Assembly: GCA_016788785.1 (NCBI GenBank)
Contig: JAEUSM010000006.1
Coordinates: 1 to 64,000 of the forward strand
DNA: 64,000 bases
DNA from: Candidatus Kapaibacterium sp.
GTDB lineage: Bacteria; Bacteroidota; Ignavibacteria; Kapaibacteriales; JAEUSM01
Direction of reading: 5' to 3'
The notes beneath the pieces are model-generated. The model was not told the DNA's origin. It saw nothing but the letters and a program-made list of their open reading frames with translations, and searched no databases. This document shows positions 38,793 to 46,025 of this stretch, piece after piece. The translations under genes were made by a program, and so were the position numbers. The first letter of the stretch is position 1, and each line of letters begins with the position of its first letter.

Positions 38793-39821
38793 ATGCGAAC
38801 CTATTTTTATATTATTTATATCATAGCATTGTTTGTTGGTATTTCGTGTAATGATAAAACAGTCAACCCTATTCCTGACCCTGAACCAGAACCGTGTGAA
38901 GTTCCTAAATATAATCAGTATACGATGTATTCAGGTGCAATTAGAATACATAATATTTCTAATGATGGAAAGTTCTTATTTTATAGTAAACTTGAAAACG
39001 ATGAAGATTATAAAAAAGTAACCATACTAAATACTCTGACAAATGAAAAAAAAGAAATAATGTTAGATAGTCTTATTTTTGCAAATTTTGAATTTCCCTT
39101 TGTCAGAGTATTAGTTTCCCCATATGATGAAAATGTTGTTTTATTAGAATTATTTCATAAACTTTCTAATAATAGTGAGTTATATTCAAAATATTATAAA
39201 TACTTAATTAAAGATAATCAAATTCTCGACGTAACTCCATCAATATATTTTGACAATGGTATACCAATTAATAGTACAAGAGATAAAGTATGGTTAACTA
39301 ATTCTAGTGCAGAAAATGATTATTTTTTTATTCTAAACAAAGGGGTCTTCCGTTTTCAAACTTGGGAACATATAGAAACTTCAAATAATTCAGTATTTCA
39401 ATATGCAATCAGTAATAGTGCTAAATATAAAGTCATACAAATTAAAACGGATACTTTCTTTACATTAAATGAGTTTAACATCACGAATTCTAATCAGTTT
39501 AAACGGCAATTCCAATTTTCACCAGACGAACGATTTTTGATGTTTATCGAAGATATCCAATTTGATACATTAAATCCATTTACTTTTGTACAAAAATTGC
39601 ATATTTATGATGTCGAAAAAACAATTTCGACTGGTAAAGCATCTTTGCTAAAAACAATTGATTTGCCTACAGATTTATGTGCTTTTCAATTTACAAATTA
39701 TGTAATATCACCCAGAAACACTATCTATATTTCTATGAGTAGGTTTGACTTTAAGCCAATGAAAAATATCTACGAAATTGATTTCAACGGCAAGATTTTA
39801 CGGCAATTGACCAATGAGTAG
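38793..39821 (+). CDS. TolB/PD40-propeller-like lipoprotein, paralogue 4 (342 aa)
   Basis: Lipobox GISC (Cys near 19), tether NPIPDPEPEPCEVP, propeller-like body with FSPDERFLMFI, LCAFQ and the terminal YEIDFNGKILRQLTNE shared with the three lipoproteins at 28.9-32 kb. The middle shares little with them. It follows the second protease exactly as paralogue 1 follows the first. Stops 13 bases before the convergent osmC. Confidence 0.8.
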   Translation: MRTYFYIIYIIALFVGISCNDKTVNPIPDPEPEPCEVPKYNQYTMYSGAIRIHNISNDGKFLFYSKLENDEDYKKVTILNTLTNEKKEIMLDSLIFANFEFPFVRVLVSPYDENVVLLELFHKLSNNSELYSKYYKYLIKDNQILDVTPSIYFDNGIPINSTRDKVWLTNSSAENDYFFILNKGVFRFQTWEHIETSNNSVFQYAISNSAKYKVIQIKTDTFFTLNEFNITNSNQFKRQFQFSPDERFLMFIEDIQFDTLNPFTFVQKLHIYDVEKTISTGKASLLKTIDLPTDLCAFQFTNYVISPRNTIYISMSRFDFKPMKNIYEIDFNGKILRQLTNE

Positions 39822-39834
39822 CGGGTAATTCCGT

Positions 39835-40248
39835 TTACGATGCTTTAATTGAATGCGTAATATTTATGATGATGTCAGGGTGAAGGCTGAGACTTACAGG
39901 GCATGAGCGTGGAATCGCCATTAAGATAGCCATTTCCTTTTCGGAATATTCACGTGCAAAAGTGATATGAGCATTTAACTGACCAACCATTCTTTTTGGT
40001 TCAGATTTCATGTGCTTTTCGACGGTAATCGATGCACCAGAGAGGTCAATAGAATGAGTACGAGCAGCTATCCCCATAATGGTGAGGACACACGTTCCGT
40101 ATGCAGTAGCGAGTAAATCCGTTGGTGAAAATGATTCGCCCATTCCTTGATTGTCTTTGGGTGCATCAGTAACTAATTCTGTGTTCGAAGGGGTGTGTAA
40201 TGCTATTGTGCGTAAATTTCCTAAATAATCAATATCTATTTGTACCAT
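39835..40248 (-). CDS. OsmC-family peroxide-resistance protein (137 aa)
   Basis: OsmC/Ohr fold thiol peroxidase. The two redox cysteines lie in YGTCVLTIMGIAA (near 60) and PRSCPVSLSLHP (near 125), with ESFSPTDLLATA preceding the first. It reduces organic or fatty-acid peroxides in the cytoplasm. The ATG at 40248 (MVQIDIDYLG) is chosen; the longer frame runs into the upstream gene. One base separates it from the coiled-coil gene, so the two form an operon. Confidence 0.87.
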   Translation of the reverse strand: MVQIDIDYLGNLRTIALHTPSNTELVTDAPKDNQGMGESFSPTDLLATAYGTCVLTIMGIAARTHSIDLSGASITVEKHMKSEPKRMVGQLNAHITFAREYSEKEMAILMAIPRSCPVSLSLHPDIIINITHSIKAS

Positions 40249-40249
40249 C

Positions 40250-40861
40250 TTACTTTTTCGTAAATTGTTGAAAGATTTTTGTAACGGCAACGACACCATC
40301 AACAATACTATCTATTGGAATTCCATTTGATTGGGATTGTTGTTTTGGAGCTTCATCGTTCGATTGAACTTCTTCATTATCTGAATGAACGTAGATTGGT
40401 TGTGATGACTTTGGAGAACGAAATGCTGAAATCATTGCTCCAATTCCTTTGTACAGTGCAGAAACGACATTTAGCGTACCCATTACAGGACCGTCAATTT
40501 TGTCAACAATTTTCTGCTCAAAATTTCTAACAGTTGAAACAATTTGATTGGAAGTTGCAATGACTTGTTCCATCTCTTGTAAACGAACTTCTGTTGTAAC
40601 TGCTAATTGCGATATTGACACAATAGCATCATCAGCTTTCACTAATGATTCGCGAGTTTGTTGCAAAGTCAAATTTGCTTCGTTCAGAGTAACCTGAAGA
40701 TTTTTCTCTAATTTATCTGTAGTATTTGACACTTTATCAAGTGACTGTTCTATATGCACTAATGATTGAGTAGTACGCATCAAAAACCGAATAGCATAAA
40801 GAAGAAATGCACCCAAACAAAGTAACGCTAACGATGCAGCAACATACAAGACATTTTCCAT
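40250..40861 (-). CDS. DUF948-like membrane-anchored coiled-coil protein (203 aa)
   Basis: N-terminal membrane helix (about 3-25), then a long heptad region (30-125) with Thr/Gln/Leu-rich segments and a Gln/Ser-rich tail. The layout (single helix, coiled coil, VVSALYKGIGAMISAFR near 135) resembles DUF948-type general stress proteins. Function unknown. Paired with osmC downstream, which hints at an envelope or stress role but does not show one. Confidence 0.65.
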   Translation of the reverse strand: MENVLYVAASLALLCLGAFLLYAIRFLMRTTQSLVHIEQSLDKVSNTTDKLEKNLQVTLNEANLTLQQTRESLVKADDAIVSISQLAVTTEVRLQEMEQVIATSNQIVSTVRNFEQKIVDKIDGPVMGTLNVVSALYKGIGAMISAFRSPKSSQPIYVHSDNEEVQSNDEAPKQQSQSNGIPIDSIVDGVVAVTKIFQQFTKK

Positions 40862-40916
40862 AAAATTTCACCCGAAAGAAAAGAAAGAAACAATCATCAA
40901 TAGTATAAGAACGAAA

Positions 40917-40943
40917 AACCCGAAATATATTCTATTTCGGGTT
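40917..40943 (-). terminator. rho-independent terminator after yidC
   Basis: Perfect 11-base stem AACCCGAAATA/TATTTCGGGTT with a 5-base loop, followed by a T-rich stretch on the minus strand, 7 bases after the yidC stop. Confidence 0.85.
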
Positions 40944-40950
40944 AAAAATC

Positions 40951-42906
40951 TTAGTTTTTATTTTTGTAATTGGCTTTTTTGACCTTCGATTTGTCGGTTG
41001 TAGTTTGTTGTTTTGGCATACCCGGAACTGTTCTACCTTGAGAGGCAGCAATTTCTTGAGCTTCTGCCATTTTCTTTTGCAACCAAGATTCTTTTTTCGG
41101 CATTTTCTTCAAATCAGCTAAGGTAAGATTTTTAGAAGAAACTTTAGTGATATACAACTGTTGCAATATTCCCAACAAATTGAACATAAAGTAGTACAAA
41201 TTCAATCCAGCAGGAAATGATGAAAACATAAACGTAAACATAAATGGCATCAAATACACCATCATTTTTTGATTAGGATCTGTGATTGTCATTTTTTGTT
41301 GAATGAACAACGTCGCACCCATCAATAAAGCTAACCCTGAGAATTGATCAATTCCCAAAAGCGGTAATTTGAACGGTAAATGTAAAATCACATCTGGAAT
41401 GGAAAGGTCATGTATCCAAAATACAAAATCCGCTTGACGCAAATCAATTGCCGCACTCAATACTGCCCACAACGCATACAAAATTGGCATTTGCAATATC
41501 ATTGGCAAACATCCTCCCATTGGATTAACGCCATATTCACTGTACAACGCCATCATAGCCTTTTGTTGTTCTTGCATACTATCTTTGTACTTCTCACGAA
41601 TTTTCGTCGCTTCTGGTTGAAGCAATTGCATTTTGACTGCTGATTGCAATTGACCAATTGATAGGGGATACAATAGAATTTTAATAAGTACTGAGAAAAG
41701 AATGATAGCAATACCAAAATTACCTATGTATTTATAGATGAAATTAATAATTGGCAACATAAAGTACTCGCCAATTGGACGTACGAGAAATTTCCAGCCC
41801 AAATTTACTGTTGATTCCATTCCATATAATTTGACAACATCATAGTCAAGTGGTCCAACGTAGAGAGTATGGTTGTACGATTGTTTTGAACCGCGGTAAG
41901 GAGCTCGTAAGGAAATGTCGTACGTTTCAACCAAACCTTCGTTGGCAGCGGTTGTACGATTTCCCTCGAGATAGACAGTCGTTTCAGAATTTGGAGCGTT
42001 ATCTACTAAAGCAGCAAGGAAATATTTCGATTTCACAGCCATGTAGTTGATGGTTCCTGTTGCACTGGTTTGCTTCTTTTGATTCAAATCCGATGCATCA
42101 ATTTCTTCCATTGAGCCATTCAAATTTGCCATTGCAACAGAAGAATTGGATTCATCAACAGAGTTACGTTCTTGATAGTTAAGACCATTTTCCCAAGCGA
42201 AATCAATTTTTTGATTTGCAATGATTTTATCGAAATCAAGAACATCCATAGTGCGAACAATTCCATATTTATCGCCATACATTGTAAATGTTTTGACCAT
42301 TTTTGCACCATTGTCAGCTTGGAATGTAGCAGTGAACTTTAACGAATCTGAACCTGTAATTTTGATGTTTTTTGTAGAAGATAACTGAAAGTCAAGATTA
42401 CTTGTACGAACTACTTTTCCTTCGATCGTTGTGAAAATTTCATAGAATTGACGAGAATTTTCACGAATAAGTTGTGAACGAATGTTTGCTGAGTCGATTC
42501 CAAACCATGGTTTGAAGTTTTTTAATGTAAAGTATTTGAACGTACCACCTTTGGAGGAAATGAATACAACATAATTGTCTGTTTCAATTCTCACCAATTG
42601 TTCATTACCTTTTGTATAAGGAGCAAGAAGTTTTCCGTATTTGTTTTCAGTTGCAATAGTTTCTTTCAGAGAAGTTTTTGCAGAATCTGAAAGTCCTTTT
42701 AAAACAGAATCAGGTACAGTACTTGTAAGAATTTTATCTTCTATAGTTGCAACAGCAGTACTATCTGATTTTTTCTTTTGTGGTTGTTGAGCCGGTTGTT
42801 CAATAGGTCTTGAGGAGAAGGACATATACATCATCCAACCTACAACGATTGCGAAAATAAGACCTATACCGATGAGCGATTTTTTATCCAAGGGAATAAC
42901 CTTCAA
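40951..42906 (-). CDS. yidC: membrane protein insertase YidC (651 aa)
   Basis: Inserts and folds inner-membrane proteins, alone or with SecYEG. N-terminal helix (10-28), a large periplasmic domain (about 80-365) and the conserved insertase core: NFGIAIILFSVLIKILLYPL, MGGCLPMILQMPILYALW, FPAGLNLYYFMFNLLGILQQ, ending in a Lys-rich tail. Part of the rpmH-rnpA-yidD-yidC order seen in many bacteria. Two bases after yidD. Confidence 0.97.
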   Translation of the reverse strand: MKVIPLDKKSLIGIGLIFAIVVGWMMYMSFSSRPIEQPAQQPQKKKSDSTAVATIEDKILTSTVPDSVLKGLSDSAKTSLKETIATENKYGKLLAPYTKGNEQLVRIETDNYVVFISSKGGTFKYFTLKNFKPWFGIDSANIRSQLIRENSRQFYEIFTTIEGKVVRTSNLDFQLSSTKNIKITGSDSLKFTATFQADNGAKMVKTFTMYGDKYGIVRTMDVLDFDKIIANQKIDFAWENGLNYQERNSVDESNSSVAMANLNGSMEEIDASDLNQKKQTSATGTINYMAVKSKYFLAALVDNAPNSETTVYLEGNRTTAANEGLVETYDISLRAPYRGSKQSYNHTLYVGPLDYDVVKLYGMESTVNLGWKFLVRPIGEYFMLPIINFIYKYIGNFGIAIILFSVLIKILLYPLSIGQLQSAVKMQLLQPEATKIREKYKDSMQEQQKAMMALYSEYGVNPMGGCLPMILQMPILYALWAVLSAAIDLRQADFVFWIHDLSIPDVILHLPFKLPLLGIDQFSGLALLMGATLFIQQKMTITDPNQKMMVYLMPFMFTFMFSSFPAGLNLYYFMFNLLGILQQLYITKVSSKNLTLADLKKMPKKESWLQKKMAEAQEIAASQGRTVPGMPKQQTTTDKSKVKKANYKNKN

Positions 42907-42908
42907 TT

Positions 42909-43118
42909 TTATGGAACTTCGTCAATCCCGCCTTTGTGGAATGGATGACATTTTGAAATGCGAACGATACTCAGTCGCGTACCTTTAAGTACTCCAAATT
43001 TTTCGATAGCTTGTCGGCTATATTCCGAACACGTTGGATAGAAGCGACAAGAATTGGGGAGCAAGGGCGATAGTAATCGTTTGTAGACCTTCAAGAGAAA
43101 AAGAGCAATGGTTTTCAT
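42909..43118 (-). CDS. yidD: membrane protein insertion efficiency factor YidD (69 aa)
   Basis: Small protein with the family motifs LLKVYKRLLSPLLP, SCRFYPTCSEYSRQAIEKFG and CHPFHKGGIDEVP, including the conserved cysteines. Start at ATG 43118, which overlaps the rnpA stop as ATGA. It aids membrane insertion with YidC. Confidence 0.95.
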   Translation of the reverse strand: MKTIALFLLKVYKRLLSPLLPNSCRFYPTCSEYSRQAIEKFGVLKGTRLSIVRISKCHPFHKGGIDEVP

Positions 43119-43494
43119 TGGCTTTTGGGAGGAGTGGATAGTTTTTTCAAACACACTTCAAGTGTGGAGTTGACAACTTCCATTCGAACTAATTGTGGAT
43201 GTTCATTTTCGGCAGTCCACACCAATAAGAACCGATTATATGCAATATCACCATTGTTCTGCAATAACAATAGATCTTGCATTTGAGAAACAAAACAAAC
43301 CCGCAAAAGTCGTTTTATTCTATTACGTAAAACGGCTCTGCGGGCACTTTTTTTTTAACAGAAATTCCGAATTCTACAGTCTGAGAGCCTTCAACTTTCT
43401 CCGCTATCAAAAGAAGTGATTGGTGTCGAACCTTTCTGCCATTCATTGATAATTGTTGAAAAGTAGTAGATCCCTTCAGAGATCGGATTTTCAT
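43115..43494 (-). pseudogene. rnpA: RNase P protein component, split by a frameshift in an A9 run
   Basis: Protein part of RNase P, needed for tRNA 5' maturation. The first part reads from ATG 43494 (MKIRSLKGS) to GISVKKK, then at nine A (43348-43356) the frame runs out at a stop at 43315. One base back, the second frame gives SARRAVLRNRIKRLLR, the conserved RNR signature, and continues to the stop at 43115. Joined length is about 126 residues, normal for RnpA. The second frame has a stop (TAA) directly before the A run, so the shift must occur within the run itself. Since rnpA is normally essential, this is either a sequencing error in a homopolymer or a real slippage site. It starts just after rpmH and overlaps yidD. 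Confidence 0.88.
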
Positions 43495-43495
43495 T

Positions 43496-43639
43496 CTATT
43501 TATCACTTACAGTTAACTTATGGCGACCTTTTGCACGGCGAAGTGCTAATACTTTTCTACCGCTTTTAGTTGCCATTCTGGCACGGAAACCATGTTTGTT
43601 TACACGTTTTCTTTTGCTTGGTTGGTATGTTCTTTTCAT
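43496..43639 (-). CDS. rpmH: ribosomal protein L34 (47 aa)
   Basis: Reads [18 protein letters not shown] followed by [21 protein letters not shown], the standard L34 sequence, ending HKLTVSDK. Too short for many ORF cut-offs. It leads the rpmH-rnpA-yidD-yidC operon and has a well-matched promoter upstream. No dnaA lies beside it. Confidence 0.97.
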   Translation of the reverse strand: MKRTYQPSKRKRVNKHGFRARMATKSGRKVLALRRAKGRHKLTVSDK

Positions 43640-43670
43640 TTTATTTCAATGTTTTATTGGAAAAATCCTA

Positions 43671-43702
43671 CAAAAATACAGAAATATTTTCAATTGACCA
43701 AG
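43671..43702 (-). promoter_or_regulatory. rpmH operon promoter
   Basis: On the minus strand CTTG (43699-43702), 20-base spacer, TATTTTTG (43671-43678): a close match to the Bacteroidota -33/-7 consensus, 32 bases before the rpmH ATG. Confidence 0.65.
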
Positions 43703-43771
43703 TTTCTTCCGAAAAATTTACAGAAAAAGAAATTGGAATTAACACCTTTTGATTGGAAAAGGGGAAGTTTT

Positions 43772-43866
43772 AACCGCAAAGTTCGCAAAGGGAAGACCGC
43801 AAAGGTCGTAGAGAGGTTACAATTGCGTACTCTGCTAAAAACTCTGAGTTCTCTGCGGATAAATCC
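43772..43866. repeat. dispersed intergenic repeat, copy 1 (CGCAAAG/CTCTGCG type)
   Basis: A direct cluster of CGCAAAG-like units, then AGAGAGGTTACAATT, then ACTCTGAGTTCTCTGCGG. The same order, with changes, recurs at 47641-47707. No coding frame makes sense here. Confidence 0.7.
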
Positions 43867-43901
43867 AAAATAAACCGTAGAGATTGTAACTTGATCAAAT
43901 T

Positions 43902-43942
43902 CCCCTCCATTGGAGGGGTACCACGAAGTGGCGGGGTGGTTT
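43902..43942. repeat. GC-rich palindromic element with GGGGTGGTTTT tail
   Basis: CCCCTCC-ATT-GGAGGGG (43902-43918) followed by ACCACGAAGTGGCGGGGTGG. Much richer in GC than the surroundings. One of several short inverted repeats in the 652-base gene-free stretch 43640-44291, which otherwise holds only the rpmH promoter and the other repeats listed. Confidence 0.65.
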
Positions 43943-43987
43943 TAAAAAGTTGGAGCAACCTTAAAGGTTGACCATTTATGTTGAATA

Positions 43988-44026
43988 ACCCCTCTCCCCA
44001 ACCCTCTCCCCATAGGGGCGAGGGAG
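43988..44026. repeat. CCCTCTCCC-type palindromic repeat
   Basis: CCCTCTCCCCATAGGGGCGAGGG forms a hairpin with one mismatch, preceded by CCCCTCTCCCCAA. Same family as the elements at 44175, 47783, 62130 and 62313. Confidence 0.7.
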
Positions 44027-44134
44027 ATATGTTTTGTTGTTTTTTATTAAGACTGGGCATGCTCTGTCTCTACCTGATATCTGTCAAACTCCCCTCTATG
44101 GATCTGTGACTAAAGGTCGGGGTGGCTTCTACAA

Positions 44135-44157
44135 AGACGCAAAGCATTGCGTCTCTA
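44135..44157. repeat. AGACGCAA...TTGCGTCT palindrome
   Basis: Eight-base perfect stem (44135-44142 with 44147-44154), 4-base loop, followed by CTAC. Related in the outer bases (GAGACGC...GCGTCTC) to the hairpin at 47727. Confidence 0.65.
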
Positions 44158-44174
44158 CAAAAAAACGATAACTT

Positions 44175-44211
44175 CCTCTCCCCTCTGAGGGAGAGGGTTG
44201 GAGTGAGGGGC
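44175..44211. repeat. CCTCTCCC...GGGAGAGG palindromic repeat
   Basis: CCTCTCCC (44175-44182) pairs with GGGAGAGG (44189-44196), then GTTGGAGTGAGGGG. It ends about 80 bases before the next cyclase gene. Confidence 0.7.
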
Positions 44212-44291
44212 ATTCATCTATAATCATTCTTATTCACAGTTATTTTCGTATATTCGTATGGCTAAACCCATTCCAACCTTCCATCATAACC

Positions 44292-46025
44292 ATGACACCC
44301 GAAGAAATACAACAAGCTCTAGAAAAATTAATAAATTTGTTTCATTCATCACAATTAAACGAAGCAAAAATATTTGCTTATGAACTATTAGAAAATCCTA
44401 CAATTCAAATAATGCCAGAATCACTTGCAGATGTTTATAACGTTCTTGGGAATATTTACAGAAATTTCTCTGACTACCCAGAATCATTAGAATGTTATAC
44501 AAAATCGTTACAAATAAATGAAGAAATCGGTAGAAAATCTGGGATAAGTGGAAATTTAATAAATATTGGAACAACATTTAACAACCTAAATGATTTTGTG
44601 AAAGCATTAGATTATTTAAAAAAAGGATTGATAATATCAGAAGAAATAGGACATAAGCTCTTTCAGGCTAATGCAATGACAGTAATCGGAAATGTTTATG
44701 GCCATCTTTCAGATTACCATAATCATTTAGAGTATAATTCTAAATCATTATACATTTTTGAAGAAATAGGAAACAAAGAAGGTATTGCAATGAACCTTGG
44801 GAATATAGGGGGTGTTTATTTGATGATTAAAGACTACCCAAGAGCCTTAGAGTATTATGAGAAAGCTTTACAAATATGTATTGAATTAGAAAAAAAAATG
44901 GGAATTGCAAATAGTATCGGAAATATTGGGAATGTATATCATAACCTATCAGACTATTCAAAAGCAATTGAGTTTTACACTAAATCATTACACATTTATG
45001 AAGAAATAGGAATCAAAGTAGGTATTGCAAGGTATAATGGTAATATTGGAAGTGTATATTTAACCAAGGATACTGAATTTTATGATCTTAAAAAGGCAGA
45101 AGTGTACCTTAAAAAAGCGTTGTTGATTGCTGAAGTAATTGAAGCTAAAGATGTCATCAAGGAAGTTTATGAAAATTTACACGAATTACGACTTAATGAA
45201 GAAAGATATAAAGAAGCATTAGATTATAAGCTAAAATCAATTGAACTTGAAAAAGAAATACAATCGATTGAAGCAAAAAAACAAGCGGATAATTTTCACA
45301 TTCAACGTAAAATAACAGAACGCGAAATTCAAATAGCTGAAGAACGTGGGAGATTGTTAGAACGTGAAACTATCCTACGAAATATACTTCCAGATTCAGT
45401 TACCGACCGCTTAGTCAAAGGTGAAAATCCAATCGCAGATCACTTTGAAACAGCATCAGTTCTTTTTATGGATTTGGTTGGATTTACAACTCTTGCGTCA
45501 ATTGCACCACCAAAACAACTTGTTTATTTACTTGACGCTATTTTCCAAAAAGCGGATGAAGTGGTTGAAACCTTTGGTTTAGAAAAAATTAAAACAATTG
45601 GAGATGGTTATCTGGCAGTTGCAAATGTTACTACCCCACTCGAGGAACACCAAAAAGCAACAGCACTTTCAGCACTCCAACTTCTCGAAACCATGAAAGA
45701 TTTTGAGGTTAATATCCCTTCAGATTTGGGCGATACAGAATGGATAAAGAATATGACCGAAATCGAAATTCGTATTGGTATTCACTCAGGAGAAGTAGTT
45801 GCAGGAATCATCGGCAAAAACAAATACACCTACGACCTGTGGGGCGATGCAGTGAACATTGCCTCAAGAATGGAATCCAACTCCGAAGCTGGTCGCATCC
45901 ACATAAGCGAACGATTCGCAAAGTCAATTGAACATCACCCCGAATTCTCACTCATCCCTCGTGGCGAAATCAATATCAAAGGCAAAGGCAAAATGAATAC
46001 TTATTGGTTGGAGAAAGCGGAATGA
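44292..46025 (+). CDS. TPR-adenylate cyclase (577 aa)
   Basis: TPR array over about residues 1-320, with repeated YSKALQI/NEEIGNK units, coiled coil about 325-375 (EKEIQSIEAKKQADNF), then a class III cyclase domain. The first metal Asp is residue 394 (FMDLVGFT); IKTIGDGYLAV, YDLWGDAVN and NIASRMES are intact. From the coiled coil onward it is almost the same as the truncated cyclase at the window start, while the TPR parts of the set vary. The ATG at 44292 lacks an obvious Shine-Dalgarno. First of a second tandem pair, with an ATGA overlap to the next. TATATTCG at 44249-44256 could be a -7 promoter element. Confidence 0.9.
   Translation: MTPEEIQQALEKLINLFHSSQLNEAKIFAYELLENPTIQIMPESLADVYNVLGNIYRNFSDYPESLECYTKSLQINEEIGRKSGISGNLINIGTTFNNLNDFVKALDYLKKGLIISEEIGHKLFQANAMTVIGNVYGHLSDYHNHLEYNSKSLYIFEEIGNKEGIAMNLGNIGGVYLMIKDYPRALEYYEKALQICIELEKKMGIANSIGNIGNVYHNLSDYSKAIEFYTKSLHIYEEIGIKVGIARYNGNIGSVYLTKDTEFYDLKKAEVYLKKALLIAEVIEAKDVIKEVYENLHELRLNEERYKEALDYKLKSIELEKEIQSIEAKKQADNFHIQRKITEREIQIAEERGRLLERETILRNILPDSVTDRLVKGENPIADHFETASVLFMDLVGFTTLASIAPPKQLVYLLDAIFQKADEVVETFGLEKIKTIGDGYLAVANVTTPLEEHQKATALSALQLLETMKDFEVNIPSDLGDTEWIKNMTEIEIRIGIHSGEVVAGIIGKNKYTYDLWGDAVNIASRMESNSEAGRIHISERFAKSIEHHPEFSLIPRGEINIKGKGKMNTYWLEKAE

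Noticed and set aside
43570-44060. Short frames on both strands across the repeat island
   Set aside because: They translate rpmH antisense and palindromic repeats; none resembles a protein.
43640-44291. Possible replication origin next to rpmH, with one DnaA-box-like TTATTCACA at 44230
   Set aside because: Only one such box is seen, no dnaA/dnaN/gidA is nearby, and the gap is filled with GC-rich repeats rather than an AT-rich unwinding region.
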